Part shown: piece by piece, positions 1-11,388 of the stretch | Position numbering within the stretch: position 1 is the stretch's first letter | Layout: the number at the start of each line of letters is the position of its first letter | Source of the DNA: Lasioglossum baleicum | Lineage: Eukaryota > Arthropoda > Insecta > Hymenoptera > Halictidae | Length of the DNA stretch: 64,000 nt | Assembly: GCF_051020765.1 (NCBI RefSeq) | Contig: NC_134937.1 | Coordinates: forward strand, 13,322,947 to 13,386,946 | Direction: 5' to 3' | The notes under the pieces: generated by a model | Databases searched by the model: none | Told to the model about the DNA's origin: nothing | The model's input: only the letters and a program-made list of their open reading frames with translations | Position numbers and translations under genes: made by a program

Positions 1-1938
1 AGGACTTTGGTTTTGCGTACTGAAGGCACGGCGGTGGTCGTTGATGAACGTTTGTCGGATCCCAGTATAGGGTATCCGTGCTGAGACTAGTTGTACAGGA
101 AGCAACGCTGTCAGCGATGGTAGAGACGTCGCTGCTGGTGATAGAATGCAAACTATGGCCAGAAGTCCGCGAGCAATTGTGCGTGCCATGTTGCTGTTGT
201 GTCTGCTGCGGTTGATCTCGTTGTACATGATGTTGCTGTTGCATTTGCTGTTGTTGCTGTTGTTGATGATGATTTTGCTCGGTCCTTGCTCGTCGCTGTT
301 TCTCACGACGACGACGACTAGGGACGCAGTTAGGGTCGCAACAAGGGCTTGCTAGGTCATAAGCGTCTAGACTACCGTTGTCCGATTGCTCTCTTCGACG
401 ATTCGTGCTGGAGATACATGCTACGCATAGGCTGTTTTGAGGTGGCGCATGAAGATTAGGCTCTCCACTAGAGTTAGATTGTTGCTGCTGTTGACATGAT
501 TTGTGTGATTTCGATTTTGCAGGCGTGCCGCTCATGCCGTTCGCTTGGTGATAGCTGTGTCTCGAAGAGGTCGCCACGCCCGAGTCGCTGGACATCTTAG
601 ACAGGAAGTGGTGGTGGTCGCTGCGAGACCGTGGCGGCCCCACGGCCACCAGGCAGGCTGCGTTGCGGGGCACCAAGCAGGGGCGACCGTCCGAGAACTG
701 AAAAATAATTTTATTTATTCTATTTTGTTGCGGATAAAATGCTGGATGTTTCCCAAAATTTAAAAAATGCGTTCTATAGATTCCAGCTGATCCGTCGAGG
801 GGTCTGTTCAATTTGCAGATGATCAACACAGCTTGTATGATCTCTGTACAATATATTATACTTGATTGGTGCAAAGGATTAAGTTCACAGTTTTGAATTT
901 GTTTATACGGTGGTTTGGAAAGGTACCACGTTGTAAAGCAGTAGATGTTCCGTGGATGTAGCTGGTCGGCAACACTGAATCGTCGAAGAGTTGAAACTGG
1001 ATGACGGCGATGGCTGGTTAGGGGTGTTGGTGATCACGCTGTTAGGCGTCCGCTTGCGTGCTGGCAGTGAATGGGTTTTCCATCGACCCATTATAATGGA
1101 CTGTTCCCTCTCGCACAGCCTCTCCAGTTCGCCTAACCGGGATTGGAGAGCGCGTTGCAGTTCGATGTAGCGCATATGTAATTCCACCTGGGGGTTCAAA
1201 AACAAAACATAAGACTTATTGTTAGAACAATCAGCTTCCAAGTTGATATCTTGTCTCACCTTTCTCACACAGTCTTCGAAAGAAACCACCATGCGCATCC
1301 TAGTATCACAGTTCTTGATGAAATTAACCAAGGTCTTATGGTCAGCTCGGTCCATTTCGTGGCCATTTATAGAGAGTATCACGTCGCCCTCCCGCATGCC
1401 AGCTTTGGACGCTGGCCCATCGTACTCGACATAGTCCACATACGTGACCATCTCGATTTCCTGCTCCCTTTTGTAGTGGATGCCATAACTCTGCACAATT
1501 TACCCATACCGATACTCGAAATCGCAAGTTTCAATTTTTAAAGTTGCAAACAAATAATTTGATCAGTGTGCTAACAAAAGATCTGTCCTTCTTCCCCAGA
1601 ACTTTGTTATTGGACAATTTTGAGCAAAAAAAGAAAGAACAGAACAATTCTCATCTCTAACATCCAGCATCAGTCACAATGACCGGTTTGAAATTTTTTA
1701 TTTTATTATGTCTTTGCGGTGGGTTTACTGTTAAAATCCCCGAAGAGTCACATGTACCGATCAAGCGTTTTGGAGGTCGGTGAACGCGAGTTCGTGAAAG
1801 CGAGTGACACGTGGACGTGTACTTTACCTGTAAGGTGAAACCGTACGTGCCATTCTTCTTTTCGACGATAATAGTGCGGCGACGTCTGTCTTCATCCGTT
1901 CGCGACACCCGATCCGACTTCGACCTCTCCAGAACAGC
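1..1938 (-). CDS. Tamalin/GRASP-like PDZ scaffold protein, 3' end off the window
   Basis: Four coding exons read on the minus strand: 1830-1938, 1260-1490, 927-1187 and 697 to beyond base 1. Splice phases agree at each join. The PDZ domain spans the first two exons; the beta strand ending GTYGFTLQ joins SYGIHYKREQ. A VELHMRYIELQ coiled coil and an EREQSIIMG segment follow, matching the order in vertebrate tamalin/GRASP and CYTIP. These proteins scaffold GRP1/ARNO-type cytohesins with membrane receptors at the cell cortex (family knowledge). The last exon is open for about 232 codons to the window edge and is rich in Gln, His and Ser; its link to the PDZ exons rests on splice phase and adjacency. 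A 72-bp intron (1188-1259) is in frame and has no stop. If the 927 donor is not used, the frame instead ends at the TAA at 903. PDZ and coiled-coil call is firm; tail assignment is moderate. Confidence 0.82.
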
Positions 1939-2735
1939 CTACGAAGAAACACGTTACTGTAGTGAACACGAAGAGACGCACACCATCGTCATCTTCCGAG
2001 ATCGCGTGTCTCTCACGAAACAAGAAAAAGAGAAACTATAACGCGACTATAGAGGCGACAGGAAACATGCTGAACTCGGTGAATTCCGGATCGGTGTAAC
2101 TAGACAGAAACGTTCGCGGAATGCTGACCCAAAAAGCTAAACAAAAATGAGCTGGGGACGATCATGATCATGATCCTGCGTATGCGCTTATGAGAAAAAT
2201 GTATAGGTCCTATTCAAATCGATACAAATGTTCCTATAATTATGAAAGTGATCTAAAATTTGAATTTGAATTTAGATTTAAATATAATATAACGATGATA
2301 CTGACTAACGGTGACTCTGACGAATATTTCAAAATTAATAAACACTGATAGACAGTGATCCCGATCTCTGCAACCTGATACATCATCGCGCCGATCCAGA
2401 GCTCGCCGAAGAGATGCAATGAAAATAATACAATTCAGAGCGAAGCTTTCTGGTAATCTGTTCGGCAACGAAACAGAATCAACAGATAAAAGCAGAGCCC
2501 CGTCGAACAGAACCAAACAGAATCAAACGACACAGAGAACGATCGGCAACAACGAACGTAACAACAAAGAATAAATGTTAAGATAATAAAGATTTCAACA
2601 CACGTTGTGCAACCCACAGAACTTCCTTGACCACGAAAAACAACTTGAAATGGGCAACAAGAAACTGCTCGAGGAAGGCTGTTTCAGCAAATAAAAATCA
2701 TTCTTTCGATACACGAGTCGATGTAATAACATTAC

Positions 2736-2834
2736 ACATTCCACGACACCACTCCATTCTTCTTCGTCGCTGTTCTCGACGCCGGTTCGATGTTGTTGCC
2801 CAGCTACCTCCGAGTTCTGCGGCGAGCTGTTCAT
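2736..2834 (-). CDS. possible first coding exon of the tamalin-like gene
   Basis: Reading down from an ATG at 2834 gives MNSSPQNSEV followed by an acidic run, NSDEEEW, typical of a disordered N terminus. GT donors in phase 0 (after codon 9, or near 2736) would both join the exon ending at 1938, whose acceptor is also phase 0. No homology supports this exon. The placement is inference from position, phase and composition. The region upstream (2850-3400) is GC-richer than its surroundings and could hold the promoter. Confidence 0.35.
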
Positions 2835-2849
2835 GATTCCACGCCGGTA

Positions 2850-3590
2850 ACTGGATGATAACCGTTGGGACGATGATTTCTAAGCTCCTCTCTCACGGGG
2901 AGGGAAAGTCTCCCGTCTGCTTTCGGGGGAGGGCAAGAACAGCTTTGAACACCGGCACCACCAGCTTCATCAGCTTCGAACGACTTCGTCGGCGACTTTC
3001 ACTGGGAAAAACTTTTGTCGATGGCGGAGGAGGGTCGCGCGGGTTCACATTTTGGAGGGCGAGTGGAAGGCCAGAGGCGAGCCAGCCAGCCAGCCAGCCG
3101 CGGAGGTTAACGTGCGTTTAGCCCGCGGTTTATATGTATATGCTCTTTTATTGTCATCTTCCTCGGTAGAAGAACCGTCGCCGGGCAATGCGCCTGCCCG
3201 ACAATATCGGCTTACAACCCCGTGCCCGTCGCAACGTTCATGGCAACAGAGGGTGGAAGAGGAGGAACCAGAGCGCAGACTCGATTCTGCCTCTCATACC
3301 CTGTCTCTCTTTCTCTTTGTTCGAGTGCTTCCCCTCGGGGACGGGAATAACGCCCGACGTGCAACGTCCTTGCTGTTGCAACGTCATCTTTCTCGGGGAA
3401 CGTGTCAATGAACGACTGTTCCCGGAAGATTTCGGGGATTGCCCAACTTTCGCGATTTTACAGTGATCTGGCTTTCCTGCCAGCTTATCGATGAATATGC
3501 ATGCATTTCAGCGGGGAAATACCGAGGTATGCAGTCGTTGCTTTGTATGAGAGACGAAATGGTTGAACACATAGAAGACGTTTTTAGTAA
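2850..3590. other. GC-richer gene-free stretch, possible promoter region
   Basis: No convincing coding exon. The stretch is CpG-richer than its flanks and contains a short CCAG tandem run near 3078-3099. Its position upstream of the tamalin-like gene makes it a candidate promoter/5' UTR region for that minus-strand gene. Short ORFs here look like chance. Confidence 0.3.
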
Positions 3591-3598
3591 TCTTAATA

Positions 3599-3766
3599 TT
3601 GGGTTGGCAAGAAAGTAATTTTTATCCAAGCAATGAACTTTAATGAATAAGATATTTTCCATTTTGTTTGATGACCTTTGGCAACAGGATTAAGTAAGAA
3701 AATAGTTTATTGATTAAAGTTCATCGCTTGAATAAAAAAATTGGCTTTTACTTCTTGCCAACCCAA
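3599..3766. mobile_element. mariner-derived MITE
   Basis: A 168-bp element with imperfect inverted ends beginning TTGGGTTGGCAAGAA, flanked by TA on both sides (3597-3598 and 3767-3768). The end sequence is the classic mariner inverted-repeat start. Inner parts of both arms also pair (the AATGAACTTTAAT region). No transposase remains, so it can only move in trans. Confidence 0.88.
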
Positions 3767-4071
3767 TAGATTGGAAATAATTATCGACCAATTGCTTACG
3801 GACTTGTTCCCGAATGAAAGTGTGAATTCATTCACGCAGCTCCAGTTCGCCGAACGTGCAACGAACGACGAGAATAACACACAACGACGCCATCTTCGTC
3901 GCCGTCGCAGTCCAATGTATTTTTACGAACGACAAAAGAGCGGGACACACGTGAATGGAGAACAATAAGTGGAAGTCGTTCAAGGGGAAACTGTACGCGA
4001 TTTATGGCAGTACATGCACAGACGATCTTTATAACAAATGACTTACCCCGTGATGCGACGGCGGACGTCCA

Positions 4072-4904
4072 TTACTTTCTTTTCCTTTTTCCAGTGCCGA
4101 CCTTTTTGTGCACTTTCTTTCCGGCGCCTTTCCCCGAGACTGCATCTTCTACTTGTTTCTGCGGCTTTAATGGCGGCAGAGGAGGAGCCTTCGGTTTCGG
4201 TACTGGAACGTGCCTGGAGGATTAAGACAAAATTTGAAACGTCACGAGTAGATTGTGGATTTTATATTATTTATTGCAGAAACGGGAGATACAGGTTTTG
4301 CACTCCATAATCACCCTTTTGCAAATAAAGTGCTTTTAAGTAATGTATGAAAAGCGTGTGTAGATATGTATATTAACATCATTAACAAATTTTTAGAATG
4401 AATGTACATGTGTATTTGTTGAAGCGTATGGAGTATCGGGTTTCATATAATTTAATCTAAATAAGTATTCCTAATGGGTGAAATTGATTTGCAAAAGGGT
4501 GAACTCAGAGTGCAAAATCTGTATGTGCATCAGGAAAAATTTTAGAAGGAAGTTGAACGTTGTGAATAGAAAACTTGAAGAGATTCTACTTTTGCAGGAA
4601 TCGGTTGGTATCCTTACTTGATGGCGATGTTGATCTCCTGGAGCGATCTATCCTCCGACACGTTTATCCAAATATTAGATTGCGTCCTCGGCCTCATGCA
4701 CAGCCCTTTGGCCGCGCAGCATTTCGCATAATCGCGTTCCTCCTGGGCCTGAAGCTTCCTCTCCCAACACTCCTCCCATTTACGTAAACGTTCCTGCTCC
4801 TCTGCCTCGGTCTCTACTTCATTTTTTCGCTTGGTCTCCTTTGTACGGCACGACTTCTTCCTCCTCTTCTTACCCTTTTTCCCAACAGCAGCGGCCGCTG
4901 GCAT
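4072..4904 (-). CDS. small Lys-rich two-exon protein, function unknown
   Basis: Exon 1 is 4618-4904 and exon 2 is 4072-4213. The donor (ATCAA then GTAAGG) and acceptor (CCTCCAG) are good, and the phases fit (2+1). The start ATG at 4904 has an in-frame TGA three codons upstream. The product is about 142 residues: a basic Lys/Arg N terminus, a charged helical segment (EAEEQERLRKWEECWERK), a Cys pair, then a Pro/Lys-rich tail (PVPKPKAPPLPPLKP) ending in KRKRK. I do not recognise the family. It lies between two genes on the same strand. The clean stop after splicing supports a real gene. Confidence 0.65.
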
Positions 4905-5766
4905 CGTTTTTCACGTTCCCCGCATTTTCGACGTCTATCCTTTCCCAAGGCTCGTTAACCACCGCTTCCGGTCGCTTTTAATTGCTGCGAAAGTTCCCCT
5001 TCCCTCGTCGCCGGTCAATATCCTACCCGCTTTATTATTCTGATCAAGCGATCCGTGGATCGGTATCGCCTTCTATTGTGCTGATGAACGTTTTCGATCA
5101 TTAGTCGAACTAAAACGTCGATCCGATAGGCTACCTGGAAATTGATGACGGAATGAATTCCTGGAGACCATTTCTGTCTTTATATGCTTGACAATATAAT
5201 CATCAATAGAGGCTTAATATACGAACATGAATAGAGACTCTGACAATGTATTCGTTAGCTTCGCGATCACACGAAAATGTTGCTGTAGTTCTGATTAAAT
5301 GATAGTTGTCTCTTCAGTCGAATATGAGTCCACGAACAGAAACTCAGAATTTGTATTTCCTATTACGCTAATGTTCACACGAAAATTTTGCTGTACTGAT
5401 TCTGTACAGATCGATGTCGTGAAGTGAGAAGCACAAACAGACTTTGCTCGTTTGAAGATGATTTCATAGTGATTGTAAACAGACTGTAGACTAACAGTAG
5501 GTAGAAACAGATGTTTTATCGAAAATAACAAAGTGTCCGCATCGATTCCGGAACGTTGAAATTGAATAAAAATTTTTTTTGTTCTTTTAAAAACATTTTA
5601 ATCAATTGAAAAGAACATGTTTTGTGTTTTGTTAGAAACGCATCAATTCCAGGGTCCAGTTACGAATTAATTGTGATACAGTAGATAGTTCTATAAATTG
5701 TCGAAGCTGCTATAAAATGAACAAATTCAAATTACCGTGCGATGATCTCTTTCTCGTGCAGTCTCC
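4905..5766. other. intergenic, no gene seen
   Basis: AT-rich sequence between the small Lys-rich gene and the end of the MAP10-domain gene. No coding exon, RNA gene or clear repeat found. Confidence 0.5.
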
Positions 5767-7506
5767 TCATTTCTGCTTGCAGCTGCAACTATAATCCTTA
5801 CGTTCTTTGACAGGACAGCCGCAATTCTTCACGCTAGTCTCCCTAGCCGAGGAACTGCTAAAAGGCTGAAATCCTTTCGACGACGATGAAAAACGAGGAG
5901 GACACTTGTCAGCTCCCGACTGACCTAATTTCACGAGTTGCCCAGGTTGTGGTGTGCAGCAAGGAGGACAGTTCCCTTGATCCCTGCCTCGCGACTTGGT
6001 CGAGCATGGTTGACAAGTAGAGTTTTGTCTCCTAGATAATGGATGCACATCATTTTTTATATAAATTAATTAATGAACGTAAAATAATTGTTTGTGTTTT
6101 GTTAATGAATTTTGATTACTACGATTAAAGATGATTATCTCATTAAGTAGAATTTGTTTCTTTATTAAATATATATTAGATTGAAGAACGAAATCTTTAG
6201 CCCCGCGGGACCCCGTAGCGCGGGATTGCAAATCCTAGTCACTACTACCTTGTTAGATTCCAAACAATTGAAAACAATGATGAACCGCTCGACCCCAGCT
6301 GAGCAACTCCCCTAATCAAAGGAGCGTAGTTCCGTCGGCGACCCTAGTTGCCGAGGAGTGATTCAGCTACTTTGAAGAAGAAGTAGAAGGCGAATAGGGA
6401 TAATAAAATAAAGGAACAAACCCAGGGGAGTCCTGTCGTGATGGGCAGCAAGGTCTAGGGCCCCAATCAGGTTGCGAAACCCTAACAGGTGGTGGAGGAC
6501 AAGGAGGTGCCGGTGTAGGGCAACAGGTCCTTCCAGAAGACTCTCCGCTGCCATCGAGACACTTCTTAACGCAGGTACACTTGACCGGAGCAGGTGTATA
6601 GCAAATGGACGGTATCTTTTTGCATTGAAAAACAGGACTGTCGTCGGCGCCCTTGAACAAGTACGGTTTCCTGTTGTGCGGGATCTGGAATTGCGTGATG
6701 ATCTTTTTGCCGAAACCGGAAGCCCTCACGTAGACCGTCACCGTGCCAACGCATTGGCCGGTTGCTGTGGTAATCTTGAAGGTGTCCTTGATCGTCTGAC
6801 AAGGATTAGGGATTTTAAACACCTGCTGGCTCAATACTGCGTTCATCAGAGATTTAGCTTCGATCTGGTGGCTGCCGACCGTCATCACGTCTGGTAGCAC
6901 TCCCGGTGGTAGCTTCTTGTAGACTAACATCTGGATCGGGAACGTTGTCAACGGTTTCTGAAGTACTATTGATGGCAATGCGAACAGACATGATTTTCCC
7001 TTTTTGAAGATCTGTGTGTCGCCATCCTCACAACCGCAGCCGTCTGTTAGAGCCTCTTGGCAGATGTCTATGGCTGGTAGACTAAGGATCTGTGGGTCAA
7101 AATCAAAATTCTGCAAAAACCCTGTATTATGAAAAAGCCTGTACATTGATATGTATAACCTCCATGTATACACAAATGTAATACCAATTTGTATAGTCCC
7201 TACTGACTCAATCTGCATCGAACGACTGCACAACGGGAAGCAATTCCAGACAAGAGATAGAATATCAAAGACTGTCTATAATTAGTCAAATCTGAATGAT
7301 GGTACTTGAAGGTTAACATTTCCTAATGAAAACTGATTTTGATTATTCAATTATAAAGAAACATTGTATAAAACAATGTTGATGATTACTTGGAACGATA
7401 CACAGGTGCATGCCGGTAACAATTCATCCTGCATCGCCCTAATCACAGGAATCTTCACCCTGTCGACGAGGAACTCGATCAGAAATAACTGTTGCTCTTC
7501 TCCCAT
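5767..7506 (-). CDS. MAP10 N-terminal domain family protein, paralogue A
   Basis: Three exons: 7390-7506 (ATG at 7506), 6371-7110 and 5767-6031, with phases 0 and 2, giving about 373 residues. The N terminus LFLIEFLVDRV, then KKGKSCLFALP, then KLPPGVLPDVM with GSHQIEAKSLMNAV, then TGQCVGTVTVYVRASGFG follow the order of motifs in the MAP10 (microtubule-associated protein 10) N-terminal domain. The C-terminal third is Cys- and Pro-rich (CTCVKKC, CCPTPAPPCPPPP, NCPPCC). Microtubule association is inference from the family. If the 6371 donor is skipped, the frame stops at 6367 after SSSK, so the third exon is less certain. The neighbouring gene at 7971-9966 is a tandem paralogue. Confidence 0.78.
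6180..6366. other. structured GC-rich patch in intron 2 of paralogue A
   Basis: Within an AT-rich intron lies a GC-rich block with short self-complementary stretches: CCCGCGGG-type around 6200-6225, and GGCGACCCTAGTTGCC near 6338-6353. On the minus strand, TTGCTCAGCTGGGGTCGAGC vaguely resembles a tRNA A box, but no B box or cloverleaf could be built. It may be a decayed SINE. Confidence 0.25.
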
Positions 7507-7970
7507 TTCGAATACGAATTCAAAAACAACGTAAACTGTCTTCCGTGAAACTTTTCAATTTTATTTTAGTCAAAAATCCTCTCGGATGTGTATGCGATTG
7601 CACTAATAATTTAAATATACTTTTCGAACGGTGTAATGCACGCGGAAGATTTCAAAGTTCAAGGTCCAACTAGATGGCTCTCAATGTTCGCTTTTGACGT
7701 TAATTATTTGAACAATTCTCCAAAATTAACCCATCATCAGTTTCAACTCTAAATTAATCAAAATCGATCCTTAATTCCTATATTCCTCGATCAACAACCC
7801 AATCGCCTTTAATTTCAATATCACATGTCACTTTATTTATTGTTACAATACAAAAATACGAAAGATGCTACACCTCTCACGCCGCCATGGACAATTTATA
7901 TTTTCTTTATTATTTATTTTTTCTTCAATACTTTCGTCTGCCAGAACCTATAGTCAACTAGTTTACGAAA

Positions 7971-9966
7971 TTACTCCTTTTTCGCCTTCTTCTTCTTCTT
8001 CTTTTTCTTCTTATCCTCATCCGTCTGCATCTCCCTAGTCTCCATCCGGATAGGCGGTCCTTTCTCAACACCCTTAGGAGTCCTCATCTCCAACTGAATA
8101 TCCGACTTTTCCCCAGCACCGACAATCCCCTTCTTACCAATCCTCAGCACAAAAACATCATGACTAGGATCGGAACAACCCTGATCAGCTGATTCGGACT
8201 CAGAAGCCACAGTGACCGTCGGTTTCTTATCCTGTCCAGTATCCAACACGCCAGAGACCTTGAGAACAACTGCCTTTCCGCACGGTTGAACCGGACCACG
8301 ACTAGATTGGATCAGTCCGTTCTTGTGGACGTCGTCGCAAGTCTTAGGTTTCGATTGAGACTTCGATACCGTGGTTGGATATCCATCCGATCCGCCAAAT
8401 TGCCGTGCACTGACGTTCGGCTTTAAGGTAGCACCTTGAGGATTTCCACATGGTGTACAAGGATGTTCTTCTTTTACACAGACTCGACACGGTGGTCCTC
8501 CTTTCGTTATATCCTGCGAAGAGTCTCTGCCGATGTCCGCGTCTTTGGAGTCGATGATGCGGCACTTGTAGGACAGGGATTTTTGGTCCACCTCGTTGCT
8601 CTTGAAGAGAAGTTGGTCAAACTCTCAATATGTGACGCCTCCACTGATTTTCACGATTTTTGGATATGTCGAAGAAATCAACATTTTGTTCGTGGCGGTC
8701 GGCTTTGGTTTTCGAGAGAATTGGTTAAGCGACGAGAATTCTGGACTGACTGAATTCTATCGAAGGATGTATTCTAGCATTTTTTCTCTACTAATCGTTT
8801 TTTGTCTACTTTTTGTTTACTAATCGTAGATCTCACGTGCCTAATCCCTACCAACTCCAAATCAGTGAGGTCATAGCTTTTCGGCAAGTTCCACACGCAG
8901 CATTCATTTTTTTACAAAAAAATTCAATTTATTTACAAAAAGTTAAAACAACTTTTCCAATTTTAAATTGTGAATTATGCTTATTTTTACCATAATACCG
9001 CGAACGTTATAGGCTACTATGTTAAAGACTAAAATTTGTTTTTTCTATGTTAAAGATTCCACTTGACTTGAGCCACCACTGGTTCCACAAAAGACAAAAA
9101 TGATAAAATAACTAAACTAAAGCCGACCGCCACGAGCGTGAAAAGGAGAAAGTTGTTCCAAGTTTTGAGTACATATCCAAATATCATGAAAATCTGTGGG
9201 GGCGTCACACATCGAAAGATTCGCCGAGAAGTTAAGGTATTCATATTTCATTGAACTTCAACGAAGACCTCGCGAAGGTCATTCGTTCATCTACCTGGAA
9301 GATATAAGCATCGACGTCCATATTAGGCGGCGCCTCGAATTGCGTCACAACAGTCTGTCCAAAAGCAGAGATCCTGACAAACATGCAAACAGTTCCAACC
9401 TCTCCGTCATTGTACATCAAGGGCACCTCTCCCTCAAAACATTTCGGTGGCGGCGCCATTCTGTACCAGCACTGCAGCATCTCCTTCCGCAAGGCCGCGA
9501 AATGTTTGCTCATATTCAGTTCTCCTTCTCCGATCATGACATCCGGTTTCAGTCCTTCCGGCATTTTCTTCTCAACCCGAAGATTCACCAAAAACTCCAG
9601 AACCTTGTTCATCACTGTTCGATGATCGATGGCGAACAAAACTGATCTTCCGGAGTAAAAATACTCGATATCATCCGCAACCCCTGCTTGGGGTTGGAAT
9701 AGAGGATCGACAGGTGTGATCTCGATGGTATCATCCTTGCAGAAGTTGAGGAAGTTGACGGAAATAGTTGTAGGAACGAAGAACATCTGATTTAGCTTTG
9801 CTAGACGATCGCCGGTTACATGGTGCACCAAGAATTCAAGCAGAAAGAGATACTGTTCGTTGGTTTCTGGTGTTGCGGTGTCTCTGCTTCCTAATGACGT
9901 CTCTTCAGCTTCTTTAACGTCTGGATTGTTACGGGAACTTTTCTTCGAACGACTGCCCCGCTCCAT
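7971..9966 (-). CDS. MAP10 N-terminal domain family protein, paralogue B
   Basis: Exon 1 is 9295-9966 with ATG at 9966; the donor CAG then GTAGAT is strong. Exon 2 is 7971-8621; the acceptor is weaker but the phase is 0. The product is about 440 residues. The motifs parallel paralogue A: LFLLEFLVHHV, FYSGRSVLFAID, MPEGLKPDVM, then DGEVGTVCMFVRISAFGQTVVTQF. The C-terminal half is low-complexity with scattered Cys pairs, a segment DVFVLRIGKKG, and a final poly-Lys run before KAKKE. Here the domain is in one exon, whereas paralogue A has an intron after residue 39. It starts 465 bp upstream of paralogue A on the same strand, so the pair looks like an old tandem duplication. Cellular role is inferred only from the family. 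Confidence 0.75.
8629..9212. repeat. inverted duplication inside the paralogue B intron
   Basis: Plus-strand 8629-8709 and minus-strand 9212-9117 align over roughly 80-95 bp (TGTGACGCC, then CC-AC-GATTTTCA, then TTTGGATATGT, then GTGGCGGTCGGCTTT), with small gaps. The right arm lies in a minus-strand ORF (9050-9244) encoding a hydrophobic segment (FLLFTLVAVGFSLVILSFLS). The left arm keeps the same frame for CVTPPxIFxIFGYV. Origin unknown. Confidence 0.6.
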
Positions 9967-11388
9967 CGCTGCGATTTCTTATATTTGCGAGCGACATGGA
10001 GCAGACAGCATCGGCAACTTTCACTTGGGATTTTGATCAGGACAGAACCTTCTTGGAGAGAAGTTTCAAGGGTTGGGGTTAGAACACAGCATTTCCCTGA
10101 AGTTCTCGATGATGAATCGTTCCGAAGTTCTCGTTCAATCGATAAGTGATAGGTTTCGCGCGGATCGCGTAACCTTGGCGAAACTGGTTCCGTTATTTTA
10201 GCATTGGCCAGCCGTGACTTGAAATAGCGCGGGATTACACGTAATCGCAATGACTACACGGAAACTAGAGAGTGGAGATAAATGTTCAACACACCGCTGT
10301 GTCATCCGTGTTTGGAACTGCTGTCTGAATTCGACGATTAATTCTTGCGTTGATACAGTAGCGGATAACAGTCTTTCACGTATTTCTAGTTTGCTCGATG
10401 TTGCTTAACCATTCGATTACATACAAAATGCAAGTAACGGGTAGAATCAGTTAGTAAATTTCATCTCTCGGTTTTTCTTTCGCTGAACGAATCGCGTGGA
10501 TTTTATCTACCGTTTCTGTCCGTTGACTCATCGGTCAAAACAAGTTGAAAAGTTACCCGAAATTTTCGCATCAACCTGGCGCAATGGTCGCCGTGACGAA
10601 GTGGTATCTGCGTTTGTAACAACGGACGGGCTAACAAGTTTCCACCGGAATCTGCCAAGTCATTCAGCTATGCAATTTTACGACTCTGAAATGGTTTCGA
10701 GAAGGAGATTCTTTGGATTTCGTGCGCTTTGACACGGAAATATGTTTCTGGTGAGAAATTCCAAAAACTTTCCTGAGGTTCAATGATTTATGGGTTGTTT
10801 AGTTTCCAGTGCCGCCACCGATCCGTCACCGTGTCGTAAATGTTTCGCCAGCGTTTTCATCCGACGGGATTTTCCACCATGGAAGGCCTGCGTGCACCCA
10901 TAAATTCGTTGCTAAAATGCTCAAAGAGGTCCCAAGGACGCTGAGTTAGTTTAATCATTAGATTTCAACTTTTTTCAATTAGAAAGGATTAGAGAAAAAT
11001 TGGAAAAGAACGATTGAACAAAAATGTGTCATTTTCAAAAGAGCACAAGTTAGGCGAGCCGAATGCCACTTGCCTGGCCCCATGCCAAGAAAACTCGAAA
11101 AATAGATCAAGTATTGTGATCGTAAGCCTAAGACGTCCCCTTTTGTGTATCAACGTGTGTCCACCCAATAGAAATTAGGTGAAATTCTCTGATTCAATGA
11201 ATAAGCGGTTTTCGAAGTAAATTCGAAGACTGTTTGGTAATAGAGTGCACGTGTCGGTCAAGAACATGTCGATGAACCTTCATCGAGCATCATCTAATTG
11301 ATTTGACTCGGTTGAGGGCATCTAACGTGCGGCGCCGCAATTGAATCGAGGCGATTCAATTAGGTAAAAGTATGTGTGTTTGTTACAG
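9967..11388. other. divergent intergenic region
   Basis: Between the minus-strand MAP10-domain gene and the plus-strand unnamed gene. It should hold both promoters and the missing 5' exon(s) of the latter. A Kozak-like CCACCATGGAAGG occurs at about 10876, but no good phase-matched donor follows, so I do not call an exon. Confidence 0.4.

Noticed and set aside
6180..6366. tRNA-like or tRNA-SINE patch
   Set aside because: Only a vague A box; no B box, no acceptor stem pairing.
10496..10732. A possible 5' exon of the gene at 11389
   Set aside because: No phase-matching donor and no coding character beyond being open.
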